NCBI GenBank assembly: GCA_963706905.1
Contig: CAVPNY010000009.1
Span: 496,001 to 560,000 of the forward strand
Direction: 5' to 3'
DNA: 64,000 nucleotides
Source of the DNA: CAVPNY01 sp963706905
Lineage (GTDB): Bacteria; Chloroflexota; Anaerolineae; Anaerolineales; UBA4823
Shown piece by piece: positions 7,560 to 15,338 of the stretch (position 1 is the first letter of the stretch; each line of letters opens with the position of its first letter). The notes under the pieces are model-generated. The model ran no database searches, was not told where the DNA came from, and saw nothing but the letters and a program-made list of their open reading frames with translations. The translations under genes were made by a program, and so were the position numbers.

Positions 7560-9779
7560 ATGAGACTTAAATATCTGATCATAGGACTCGTATTGCTGGG
7601 AGCTGCCATGGCCCTGGCAGCCTGCGGCGGAACCGCCGCTCCCCCAGCGACCCCCTGTCCAATCACGGAATGTCCGGAAGCGGCTCCCTGCCCGGACTGC
7701 CCGACATGCGAGGAATGCCCGGTGGTCGTAGTAGACCCCGTGCCATATGAAGAAGAATGGGTGGCCTCGCCACACAATGACGCGGCTGCCGAGGCCTTCA
7801 TCCATTGGAATGAAGACGACCCGGCGGAAGTACCCACTTCCTGCGCAAAATGCCACAGCACCACCGGCTATATGGACTTCCTGGGGGCTGATGGCTCCGA
7901 AGTTGGGGTAGTGGACGCTGCCGTTCCGGTTGGCGAGACTGTCCAATGTGTGGCCTGCCACAATTCGGCTGCGGAGGCAATGAGCGAGGTCGCCTTTCCT
8001 TCCGGCGTGACAGTTTCTGGATTGGGCGGAGAAGCACGCTGCATGCTCTGCCACCAGGGACGCGCCTCGAAAGTCCAGGTCGATGAACAGATCACCGAGT
8101 TCAACGCCACTGATGTAGATGCGGTCGTCCCGCCGCTCGATGATGGGAGCACCTTTGGCTTCATCAACATACACTACTTCCCGGCTGCGGCGACACTGTA
8201 TGGTGGGCAGGTGATGGGCGGCTACCAATATGATGGCAAAGCCTACGACTACAAAAACGATCACGCCGAAGGCTATGCCACCTGCATCGGCTGCCACAAC
8301 CAGCACACCCTGGAGGTCAAGGTTGAAGAGTGCGCCGTATGCCATGAGGGCGTGACCTCGACCGAGGATCTCAAGAACATCCGTATGGTCTCCTCCGCGC
8401 CAGATTACGATGGTGACGGGGATACAGCTGAAGGTATGTTCTATGAGTTAGAGGGCCTGCAAGAAGCGTTATACAGCGGCATGCAGGTTTATGCCGCCGA
8501 GGTAGCTGGCACAGGGCTTGTCTACGACGCCGCGGCTTACCCATACTTCTTTGCCGACGCGGACGGTGATGGCGCTCCCGATCAGGGAGATGACGGTTCA
8601 GTGGGCTATAGCACCTGGACGCCACGCCTGCTCAAGGCGGCTTACAACTACCAGCTTTCCCAAAAGGATCCTGGCAAGCATGCCCACGGCAATAAGTATA
8701 TCGTGCAGCTGCTTTATGACTCGTGGGAGGACTTGAACGCTGGCCTTTCCACACCGGTCGAGTCGACGACTATGCACCGCGATGATGCTGGTCACTTCGC
8801 CGGCAACACCGAGCCCTTCCGGCATTGGGATGCAGAGGGCGGTGTGGTGCCCAACACGTGCGTGAAGTGCCACACAGCAACCGGCCTGCCAATGTTCATC
8901 AACAATGCTGGCTCGACGATCGCAGCCCCGGCTTCCAATGGCTTTCAGTGCTCGACCTGCCACAACGAAGCCGAATGGCCGGCCCGTTACGGGGTCGACA
9001 GCGTGACCTTCCCCAGCGGCGCTGTGTTGACCTTCGGTGAGGGTGCGGACGCCAACCTGTGCATCATGTGCCACCAGGGACGCGAGTCCACGGTCAGCGT
9101 CAATCGGACGATCGGCGATGCGGCCAGCAGCCCCAACACCGTTCCCGTGAACGATGAAGGAGCTCCGACCCTGCGTTTCCGCAACATCCACTACTTCGCA
9201 GCCGGCTCTACCCTGTTCGGCACCGAAGCCCAGGGCGCCTACGAGTACGACGGGCAGACCTATGCTGGCAAGAACACTCATCCACTCACCATGTGCACCG
9301 ACTGCCACGACGCCCACATGCTGGCACCCAAAGCAGAGACCTGCGAGGGTTGCCACGGCAGCGTTGAGCCCGAAGCCATCCGCGGCGCTGAAACCCCGGA
9401 TTACGACGGCGACGGCGATACTGCTGAGGGCGTGAAGGGCGAGCTCGATACCATGGCGGAGAAGTTGCTCGCTGGCATCCAGGCCTATACCGTAGCCAAT
9501 GGCCTGCCCGGCATTGTCTACGACCCGCTCGCCTACCCATACTTCTTCGAAGATGCGGACGGCGACGGCGTGGCTGATGCAGGAGATGAAGGTTCAGTTT
9601 CATTCAGCCAGTGGACTCCCACCTTGCTCAAGGCAGCCTACAACTACCAGTACTACCAGAAGGATCCAGGCGCATTTGCCCACAACAGTGTGTATGTCGG
9701 CCAGATCCTGTATGACAGCCTGGATGACGTCGGTGGCGACACCGCGGGCATGACTCGCCCAGTGGCTCCCGCCCCGTAG
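7560..9779 (+). CDS. Decahaem cytochrome lipoprotein, internally duplicated
   Basis: 739-residue secreted lipoprotein with lipobox LAAC (Cys22). A short segment with six more cysteines (33, 38, 44, 47, 50, 53) follows. Then come two homologous halves of about 340 residues with five haem sites each: CAKCH, CVACH, CMLCH, CIGCH, CAVCH and CVKCH, CSTCH, CIMCH, CTDCH, CEGCH. Each half also has 'YDGDGDTAEG' and 'DADGDG' Asp-rich loops typical of Ca2+ binding, and ends in 'LLKAAYNYQ'. It is probably an electron-transfer protein on the outer face of the membrane; partner and acceptor are unknown. It follows the NapC-type cytochrome in the same direction but has its own promoter-like region. Confidence 0.88.
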   Translation: MRLKYLIIGLVLLGAAMALAACGGTAAPPATPCPITECPEAAPCPDCPTCEECPVVVVDPVPYEEEWVASPHNDAAAEAFIHWNEDDPAEVPTSCAKCHSTTGYMDFLGADGSEVGVVDAAVPVGETVQCVACHNSAAEAMSEVAFPSGVTVSGLGGEARCMLCHQGRASKVQVDEQITEFNATDVDAVVPPLDDGSTFGFINIHYFPAAATLYGGQVMGGYQYDGKAYDYKNDHAEGYATCIGCHNQHTLEVKVEECAVCHEGVTSTEDLKNIRMVSSAPDYDGDGDTAEGMFYELEGLQEALYSGMQVYAAEVAGTGLVYDAAAYPYFFADADGDGAPDQGDDGSVGYSTWTPRLLKAAYNYQLSQKDPGKHAHGNKYIVQLLYDSWEDLNAGLSTPVESTTMHRDDAGHFAGNTEPFRHWDAEGGVVPNTCVKCHTATGLPMFINNAGSTIAAPASNGFQCSTCHNEAEWPARYGVDSVTFPSGAVLTFGEGADANLCIMCHQGRESTVSVNRTIGDAASSPNTVPVNDEGAPTLRFRNIHYFAAGSTLFGTEAQGAYEYDGQTYAGKNTHPLTMCTDCHDAHMLAPKAETCEGCHGSVEPEAIRGAETPDYDGDGDTAEGVKGELDTMAEKLLAGIQAYTVANGLPGIVYDPLAYPYFFEDADGDGVADAGDEGSVSFSQWTPTLLKAAYNYQYYQKDPGAFAHNSVYVGQILYDSLDDVGGDTAGMTRPVAPAP

Positions 9780-9809
9780 TCATTTCAAGCTCCAAGCTCA
9801 AGTAAGCGA

Positions 9810-9843
9810 AGACCGGATGCTTTTCAGCGTCCGGTCTTTTTTT
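9810..9843 (+). terminator. Rho-independent terminator of decahaem gene
   Basis: A GC-rich stem (GACCGGATGC at 9811-9820 pairing with GCGTCCGGTC at 9827-9836) with a short loop is followed by seven T residues. Confidence 0.9.
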
Positions 9844-9873
9844 AAGAGAAGACGGCGAGTCCAGGGAACTGGA

Positions 9874-10794
9874 CTATTCGATGCGCAACTTCGATCCACA
9901 AGCCCGGCAGAAACGATCGCTTGCCGAGGCGCGCTTACCGCAATTCTGACAATACACTCCCTCCCCGGCTGCAGCCTCTTCAGAAACTTTTGGGCGAGCT
10001 GACCGGCGGCGCCGGCGGCTCTTTTCGGTCGAGGATTGCTTACCTGATTGCCAGTACCAGAGCCCGCCTCCAACGATCAGGGCAACGCCCATGAAACCAA
10101 GGATCCAGGGCAAGGCCCGATCCAGTTTTAACTGTGTCGAAGTCGGCGCAGTGACTGGGGCGCTCGGCTGGAGCGGCAAAGTCTCGGAGGTCAATTCATC
10201 AGTCTCTTTCTGGTAGCTGATATCTACCGGAAAAGTCGTCCCAGCCGGAACCGATCCCTTATCAATCAGATCATAAACAATATCATTTATATCCTGCACC
10301 TGATCCCCTGCAGATGGAGTCACCGTAAAATCGCTGGATCCGACCGGGTGCTGAACTTCAAGGGTGAACAAATCAACAGCATAATCCCCCGGCCAGAGGT
10401 AACTGACTGTACGCTGATCACCTTCCTTTTGCAGGCGTGGATCGTAATATTCAAGACGGATAGCCGGGGTAGTAGCGATAAAGGAGACCTGCAACCACTC
10501 ACCTGCCGGCTGTACATCATATGCGACATCGGCTACAGAATCAACATCCAGACCGACAGCCACAGCGTGGGGCTCGACTGCCTGAACCGGGATACGGAAT
10601 ACTACCTCCGCCGGCAAAGAAACCTCTGGAGCAATCTGCCCTTTGTAAATCACCAGGAGTGAGGATCGGTCAAATTCAGGCCACAAGGCAATGACCATTG
10701 TACTAAGAGTAATCGATTCTTGGGCAAGGCCTGATAAGGTTGGCAGGCAAATGAAAATCAGCAGGAAACCGAGCAAAAGAATGCGTCTGATCAC
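9874..10794 (-). CDS. Membrane protein with extracytoplasmic beta domain and zinc-ribbon tail
   Basis: 306 residues. An N-terminal signal/anchor (1-25) is followed by an extracytoplasmic, probably beta-rich domain, a second membrane segment near residues 227-248, a basic stretch of Arg/Ser, and a C-terminal zinc ribbon with two CXXC knuckles ('YCQNCGKRA', 'FCRACGSKL'). The zinc ribbon would be cytoplasmic. GTG start at 10794 follows GGAGG with seven-base spacing. I do not recognise a named family. It sits just after the cytochrome cluster on the other strand and is followed by the riboflavin importer. Confidence 0.7.
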   Translation of the reverse strand: MIRRILLLGFLLIFICLPTLSGLAQESITLSTMVIALWPEFDRSSLLVIYKGQIAPEVSLPAEVVFRIPVQAVEPHAVAVGLDVDSVADVAYDVQPAGEWLQVSFIATTPAIRLEYYDPRLQKEGDQRTVSYLWPGDYAVDLFTLEVQHPVGSSDFTVTPSAGDQVQDINDIVYDLIDKGSVPAGTTFPVDISYQKETDELTSETLPLQPSAPVTAPTSTQLKLDRALPWILGFMGVALIVGGGLWYWQSGKQSSTEKSRRRRRSARPKVSEEAAAGEGVYCQNCGKRASASDRFCRACGSKLRIE

Positions 10795-10875
10795 GCGTAG
10801 ACCTCCGAAAGAAATGAAGAGAGAGCATAAAATCTTACCACGCTCTGCAAATTGAAGGGAGGGATCGTGGAAATA

Positions 10876-11682
10876 TTAGCCGATGGCAGCCCGCAAACGT
10901 TGTGCATATTCGCCAAAAACGGCCGTATAGTGGATATCCTCCAGGCGAGGGCGAGGCAGATCAATAGACAGGTCCAGACGAATCCGGCCAGGGCGCGGGC
11001 TGAGCACCACAACCCGGTCAGCCAGGTAAACCGCTTCCTGGATAGCGTGCGTCACCATGACCACCGTCTTGCGCCGCGCCTGCCAGATGCGCATCAATTC
11101 ACCACCCATGCGCTCACGGGTCAAGGCATCCAGAGATCCAAATGGCTCATCAAGCAATAAGATGCGTGGATCATGAACCAGGGCGCGGGCAATCGCGACA
11201 CGCTGCGCCATGCCACCTGACAGGTCGTGGGGCAATGATTCTTCAAATCCCTGGAGACCAACCAGGTCCACTAACTCTTGCGCACGAGCGCGGGCAGTAT
11301 CCACCGGTATATGCTGAAGCTCCAGCGGCAGGGTAATATTTTCCAACACGCTACGCCAGGGCATCAGGTTGGCTTTCTGGAACACAAAACCGATCTCGCG
11401 GCGCGGCCCGTTAAGCTTTTCCCCGTCAAACAGCACGTCCCCTTTGGTGGGCATCAACAGGCCAGCCAGCACACGCAACAAGGTGCTCTTGCCGCTGCCA
11501 GACGGGCCGAGAATGCACACGAATTCTTCAGGCCGCACCGTGAAGGAGACTTCCGAGAGCACATGTAACCCGGTTTCCCCGTCTGGGAAGACCAGACTCA
11601 GATTGCGCACGACAAGCGCTGCGTCTGAGCCCGCAGGTATACCCATTGCGGAATAGGCAACCGGACTATTGGATAAAATCAT
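10876..11682 (-). CDS. ribZ: Riboflavin importer ATPase (RibXYZ-type)
   Basis: ABC ATPase of the TauB/SsuB/ThiZ class, 268 residues. It has Walker A GPSGSGKST, Q-loop in 'FVFQKANL', signature LSGGMAQR, Walker B ILLLDEPFGSLDA and H-loop 'VTHAIQEA'. It energises uptake by the permease and binding protein encoded upstream; its ATG overlaps the binding-protein gene by 17 bp. Sequence alone would also fit pyrimidine, taurine or sulfonate uptake. The FMN riboswitch ahead of the operon is what points to riboflavin. Confidence 0.85.
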   Translation of the reverse strand: MILSNSPVAYSAMGIPAGSDAALVVRNLSLVFPDGETGLHVLSEVSFTVRPEEFVCILGPSGSGKSTLLRVLAGLLMPTKGDVLFDGEKLNGPRREIGFVFQKANLMPWRSVLENITLPLELQHIPVDTARARAQELVDLVGLQGFEESLPHDLSGGMAQRVAIARALVHDPRILLLDEPFGSLDALTRERMGGELMRIWQARRKTVVMVTHAIQEAVYLADRVVVLSPRPGRIRLDLSIDLPRPRLEDIHYTAVFGEYAQRLRAAIG

Positions 11683-12664
11683 TGGTGAATGCCTTCTCTA
11701 AATCAAGCGGTGTCGAGATCAAGCCCATATCCAGCAGCAAGGCCTGCATATTCTCCCAGGCAACCGGATCGGAATAGCCTGGGCGGTCTGTTTCCCAAAA
11801 CTCGATGGAAGCTAACAGAACCTGCTTCTGGACGGTCTGATCTGCCTGCGCCAGGTTTTCGACATATTTCTTACTGATCTCGAAGGCCTCATCAGGGTCG
11901 GCGATGGCGTCGGCAACCCCGCGCAAAATGGCTCGAGCCATGCTCCGCACCAGCTCAGGGTTCTTGGAGATGGTGGCTTCGTTGCTGATCAAGCCATTGG
12001 AAGCCAGCTGGACATAATCAGCTACACGGATCAAGTCTATCGCCTGACCCTGGTTCTGCAACTGGACTGGTTCATTATTAACGTAAATCACCACCGCCTC
12101 CTCCTGATCAGCGAGCAAGGCTTCCACCTGGTTATATCCGATCGCGTCGAGGGTTACATCGCTTTCATCGAGACCAGCCTGGTTTAATAAAGCGCGTAAC
12201 CCGATATAGCTGGCGCCAAACAGGCCTGGCAGCCCAATCCGCCTGCCGACCAGATCTTCTGGCTGGCGAATCCCTTTGTCGGTCTTGGCAACCACGCCAA
12301 CAGGATAATCGTGCCACCAAGCCGTGACATACACCACCGGCAAATCCTGGGCACGTGCCAGGAGTACCTGCTCGCCGGAGACCACAGCAAATTGAAGTTC
12401 GTTGGCACCCACCAGGGCAACACCATCCGTCTCAAAATTGTAGTCGAACTCAATGTCAATGCCTTCAGCAGCAAAATAGCCTTTCTCTACTGCCACATAG
12501 AAGGGAGCAAACTGAACATTGGGTATATAGCCCATTGGCAGGCGTACCTGGATCAGCTGCGACGTGTCCGGCGTGGACTGTACCTGCCCTGCTGGTGATG
12601 CGCTGCAGGCGGTCACGATGAGGAGGATGAGACTAATAAAAGCGAATCTTCGCCAATGAGACAT
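11666..12664 (-). CDS. ribY: Riboflavin-binding lipoprotein RibY (NMT1/THI5-like)
   Basis: Solute-binding lipoprotein of 332 residues, signal peptide with lipobox VTAC (Cys20). The mature part has the NMT1/THI5-like two-lobe pattern ('GYIPNVQFAPFYVAVEKGYF', 'GRRIGLPG'). Members of this family bind pyrimidine precursors, sulfonates or, in Chloroflexus RibXY, riboflavin. Operon order permease-binding protein-ATPase behind an FMN riboswitch supports riboflavin or a related flavin here. Confidence 0.85.
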   Translation of the reverse strand: MSHWRRFAFISLILLIVTACSASPAGQVQSTPDTSQLIQVRLPMGYIPNVQFAPFYVAVEKGYFAAEGIDIEFDYNFETDGVALVGANELQFAVVSGEQVLLARAQDLPVVYVTAWWHDYPVGVVAKTDKGIRQPEDLVGRRIGLPGLFGASYIGLRALLNQAGLDESDVTLDAIGYNQVEALLADQEEAVVIYVNNEPVQLQNQGQAIDLIRVADYVQLASNGLISNEATISKNPELVRSMARAILRGVADAIADPDEAFEISKKYVENLAQADQTVQKQVLLASIEFWETDRPGYSDPVAWENMQALLLDMGLISTPLDLEKAFTNDFIQ

Positions 12665-12739
12665 CTTGCATTACTCCGGGCTATATTGAGGATTGAAGAG
12701 AATGGACAATTGCATCCAACAAATCCTTTGAAGGAAACT

Positions 12740-13555
12740 TTATGCGTCATCCTGCGGCCGGGTCTGCCAGGAAAGCAGGCGCGATTCCAACAAGACGACT
12801 GAACCATATAAGGCCAAGGCCATAACCACCAGGGTGAATACTGCAACGAAGACCAGGGCAGTATCGTACTGACCGCGTCCAACGTTGATCAGGAAACCCA
12901 GCCCGCGGTCAGCGCCGACAAATTCCCCGACGACCGCTCCAATTACCGCCAGGGTAGCGCCAATGCGCAACCCTCCAAGAAACACTGGCAGGGCGGCCGG
13001 GGTTTCCAGGAAGGTAAAAGTCTGCCAGCGCGTGGCCTGCAATGAACGCATCAGGTCATGCAGCTCCTCCGGCACAGAACGCAGGCCAATAATGGTGTTC
13101 ACCAACACCGGAAAAAAGACGATCAAGGCGCAGATCAACACTTTAGAAAGCAATCCAGGTCCAAACCAAATTACTAACAACGGAGCAATGGCGACGATAG
13201 GCACAGATTGGCTTGTGACGATATATGGCGCCAGGAAGCGTTCAACCGTGCGCGATTTGGCGAGTAGATATCCCAGGACGGAGGCCGCACTCACCCCGAT
13301 TGCCAGCCCAGCCAGCACTTCCCCTAGGGTCACAATTGTATGCAGGAATAGACGGCCATCCATCAAGACTTCGAAAAAACGGCTGAAAACCAGCTGGGGA
13401 GTGGGTAAGATAAATGCAGGGAAATCACCCACTCGGGCGACCAGGTACCACAAAATGAAGGCCATCCCAATGGAAAGAGGGATCAAAATCAGATTCCGGC
13501 GGCGCGCCTTCTTTAACGGGGAAACAGCCAGCTTCCGTGATTGAATGATATCCAT
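12740..13555 (-). CDS. ribX: Riboflavin ABC permease RibX
   Basis: Membrane permease of the BPD_transp_1 family, 271 residues, with about six membrane segments. The EAA-type coupling loop reads 'LRSVPEELHDLMRSL' followed by 'LPVFLGGLRIG'. It forms the channel of the RibXYZ importer and is the first gene after the FMN riboswitch. The ATG at 13555 is chosen because GAGG sits 11 bases upstream; a TTG at 13564 would lie almost on top of that site. Confidence 0.85.
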   Translation of the reverse strand: MDIIQSRKLAVSPLKKARRRNLILIPLSIGMAFILWYLVARVGDFPAFILPTPQLVFSRFFEVLMDGRLFLHTIVTLGEVLAGLAIGVSAASVLGYLLAKSRTVERFLAPYIVTSQSVPIVAIAPLLVIWFGPGLLSKVLICALIVFFPVLVNTIIGLRSVPEELHDLMRSLQATRWQTFTFLETPAALPVFLGGLRIGATLAVIGAVVGEFVGADRGLGFLINVGRGQYDTALVFVAVFTLVVMALALYGSVVLLESRLLSWQTRPQDDA

Positions 13556-13570
13556 GACACACAATCCTCA

Positions 13571-13598
13571 AACAAAACGCCCCGAAGAAAATCGGGGC
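13571..13598 (-). terminator. Riboswitch-proximal terminator 2
   Basis: Perfect seven-base stem GCCCCGA/TCGGGGC followed on the minus strand by GTTTTGTTT, only about 20 bases before the ribX start codon. Probably part of the FMN-dependent transcription switch. Confidence 0.75.
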
Positions 13599-13629
13599 AA
13601 GTTGAAATCGCCAGGATGGCAGCCAGGAA

Positions 13630-13660
13630 AACAAAACCCGAAAACCAAAAGGTTTTCGGG
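13630..13660 (-). terminator. Riboswitch-proximal terminator 1
   Basis: Perfect ten-base stem (13651-13660 with 13637-13646), loop TTTT, followed on the minus strand by TTTTGTTTT. It lies between the FMN aptamer and terminator 2, so two terminators stand in tandem. Confidence 0.8.
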
Positions 13661-13702
13661 GCGAACAACATGGCAACGCCACCCATCATGGTGAACGTTT
13701 TC

Positions 13703-13875
13703 AACCTTCTTTCATCCGGACTCTACCGTCGGCTCCGGAGTCACACCGGATCCTGCGCTGGCCACCTGGAAAAGAGGCTTCCCAGGTCTACCTTGCTCGT
13801 GGGCTTTACCACCGGTGGGGAATTACGATTCAAATGGGTTTTATTCCATTTGAGCGTTCACCCCGCCCCGAAGGT
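13703..13875 (-). ncRNA. FMN riboswitch (RFN element)
   Basis: Minus-strand sequence contains the conserved RFN blocks in order: TTCGGGGCGGGGTGAA, ATTCCCCACCGGTGGT, AGCCCACGAGC, GATCCGGTGTGACTCCGGA, GCCGACGGTAGAGTCCGGAT and GAAAGAAGG. It senses FMN and is followed by two terminators, then ribX. A hairpin of roughly 30 bases built on CAAATGG/CCATTTG is inserted in the P2 arm, which is usually short. Confidence 0.95.
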
Positions 13876-13898
13876 TTAACTTATTAAATTCTAAGCAA

Positions 13899-13927
13899 AT
13901 TATAACCGCTGTTAAGGAAAAGAGCAA
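13899..13927 (-). promoter_or_regulatory. Promoter of the FMN riboswitch / rib operon
   Basis: Minus-strand TTGCTC (13922-13927), 17-base spacer, TATAAT (13899-13904). Predicted start near 13892, shortly before the aptamer. Confidence 0.65.
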
Positions 13928-13939
13928 ATCGTAATCAAC

Positions 13940-14233
13940 TTAACGCAACAGGTATATGATCAGGATCAACACCAACACCGGGATGCCCAGCCCGACCGCC
14001 AGATTGAGCCAGGGGTTGGTGCGTCGCGTCAGAACTGCTCCCGCGCGCACAAACCAACCCAAGCTGGTGAGCAGAGCACCAATCGCGGCTCCCCACAGGA
14101 CGACCGTCAGCACGCTGAAACGTAGTGCGAGATCCGGGAAGAGGACTGTCATCAGCCAACCCAGCGCGGCACCAGTAAAGGCCCCCACCCATTGCCGCAT
14201 CCATTTATCAGCGCGTGGATCTCGAAAGGCCAT
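13940..14233 (-). CDS. Small hypothetical membrane protein
   Basis: 97 residues with about three hydrophobic segments (roughly 15-33, 38-62, 75-97) and a charged N-terminus. No recognised family and no motif suggesting enzymatic function. It stands upstream of the rib operon on the same strand, but the rib promoter lies between, so it is probably not co-regulated by FMN. Confidence 0.6.
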   Translation of the reverse strand: MAFRDPRADKWMRQWVGAFTGAALGWLMTVLFPDLALRFSVLTVVLWGAAIGALLTSLGWFVRAGAVLTRRTNPWLNLAVGLGIPVLVLILIIYLLR

Positions 14234-14281
14234 CGCCCCTTAACCTTACAATTATCATAATTCAGGCTAGCAATGTCTCCA

Positions 14282-14310
14282 TTGACATTTGATACGATTT
14301 ATGCGATACT
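14282..14310 (+). promoter_or_regulatory. Consensus-like sigma-70 promoter of orphan RNA
   Basis: Perfect -35 TTGACA at 14282-14287, 17-base spacer, GATACT at 14305-14310. Predicted start near 14317. No conventional gene follows on this strand; the next genes are all on the minus strand. Confidence 0.7.
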
Positions 14311-14375
14311 CTCTCTAAGTGGTGAAATAACAATCACCCCTCTCCTTGCTATCCTACCACAAGGAGGTGATGTCG

Positions 14376-14432
14376 ATGAACGATAGTACCATACGTAGCG
14401 CTGCGACATCCCTCCGCCTCGGTGGAATATAG
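14376..14432 (+). CDS. 18-residue ORF with extended Shine-Dalgarno
   Basis: Encodes MNDSTIRSAATSLRLGGI. AAGGAGGTGAT (14361-14371) matches the 16S rRNA 3' end over 11 bases and is placed eight bases before the ATG, far stronger than most sites in this window. No hydrophobic segment or known toxin pattern. Its 3' half overlaps a perfect 11-bp hairpin, which may mean the RNA rather than the peptide is functional. Confidence 0.45.
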   Translation: MNDSTIRSAATSLRLGGI

Positions 14433-14448
14433 GGTGTCGCAGCGCAGC

Positions 14449-14484
14449 GGGAGGCCGCCACAAGCGGCCTCCCGTGTTTTAATA
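14449..14484 (+). terminator. Terminator of orphan short transcript
   Basis: Ten-base GC-rich arms (GGGAGGCCGC at 14449-14458 with GCGGCCTCCC at 14464-14473), five-base loop, then GTGTTTTAATAAT. Oriented for the plus strand. Confidence 0.8.
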
Positions 14485-15324
14485 ATCATAGAAACCTTTT
14501 CCGCTCTTGCGTCCCAGGTAACCGGCTGCGACCATTTTACGCAGCAGCGGTGCCGGACGGTACTTGTCCTCTCCCAAATCACGGTGCAGCACCTCCATAA
14601 CAAATAAGACCACATCCAGGCCGATCAGGTCGCATAAGGTTAGCGGTCCCATGGGATGATTCATCCCCAGGCGCATGACGGTGTCGATGGCTTCTGGTGT
14701 GCCAATTCCTTCCTGGAGGGCAAAGATAGCCTCATTGATCATCGGGCAAAGGATGCGGTTAGAGATAAAGCCTGGAGAGTCCTTGGCCTCGACGGGCTCT
14801 TTGCCCATGCGACGAGAGACTTCTATAGCAACAGCTGTCGTTTCATCGGATGTAGCCAGACCGCGGATCACTTCCACGAGGCGCATCATCGGCACCGGAT
14901 TGAAGAAATGCATGCCAATCACCCGCTCGGGTCGATGGGTGGCGGCGCCAATCCTGGTCAGGCTGATCGAAGAAGTGTTGGAAGCCAAAATCACCTCCGG
15001 TCGCGCCCGATGATCCAGATCGGCAAAGATCTTGTCCTTGAGCTGGGGATTTTCAGTGGCGGCTTCGATCACAAGGTCCGCATCTGGCACTCCATCCAGG
15101 CTCGCTGTAGCCGCGATGGCCAGCGTGGCCTGCTTTTGGGCTTCACTGAGCACGCCCTTTGCCACCAACCTCTCGACAGATTTGGCGATGGCGGCCTGGC
15201 CACGTTGCAACTGCTCAGGGATCACGTCCATCATGGTAACCCGGTAACCAGAGACAGCCGCGGTCTGGGCAATACCGTTGCCCATCGTGCCGGCGCCAAC
15301 CACAAAGATATGCTGGATATCCAT
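14479..15324 (-). CDS. hbd: 3-hydroxybutyryl-CoA dehydrogenase
   Basis: NAD(P)-dependent 3-hydroxyacyl-CoA dehydrogenase of 281 residues. It interconverts acetoacetyl-CoA and 3-hydroxybutyryl-CoA. N-terminal Rossmann motif GAGTMGNGIA at residues 10-19; catalytic His in 'GMHFFNPVPMM' (about 138-148); C-terminal 'LGRKSGKGFYDY'. Stand-alone size fits Hbd rather than a FadB fusion. AAGGAGGAG precedes the ATG. It lies 14 bp downstream of the thiolase gene, so the two enzymes act in sequence. Confidence 0.93.
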   Translation of the reverse strand: MDIQHIFVVGAGTMGNGIAQTAAVSGYRVTMMDVIPEQLQRGQAAIAKSVERLVAKGVLSEAQKQATLAIAATASLDGVPDADLVIEAATENPQLKDKIFADLDHRARPEVILASNTSSISLTRIGAATHRPERVIGMHFFNPVPMMRLVEVIRGLATSDETTAVAIEVSRRMGKEPVEAKDSPGFISNRILCPMINEAIFALQEGIGTPEAIDTVMRLGMNHPMGPLTLCDLIGLDVVLFVMEVLHRDLGEDKYRPAPLLRKMVAAGYLGRKSGKGFYDY

Positions 15325-15338
15325 AAGGATTCTCCTCC

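Larger units (their letters stand above)
14317..14484 (+). ncRNA. Orphan structured short transcript with SD-sequestering leader
   Basis: Predicted RNA of about 165 nt between a strong promoter and a strong terminator. The leader can form GGTGA(14321-14325):TCACC(14334-14338). Alternatively it can pair TCAC plus CTCCTTG (14334-14337, 14342-14348) with CAAGGAGGTGA (14360-14370), which would hide the Shine-Dalgarno; the two folds are mutually exclusive. The 11-base arms 14398-14408 and 14435-14445 (GCGCTGCGACA) form a long hairpin over the 3' half of an 18-codon ORF. It could be a regulatory RNA, a leader peptide relic or a small-protein mRNA. Confidence 0.6.

Noticed and set aside
10876..13555. 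Thiamine-precursor (ThiXYZ) transporter
   Set aside because: The binding protein is NMT1/THI5-like, but the leader is an FMN aptamer with all RFN blocks and no TPP (THI) core is present, so riboflavin is the better call.
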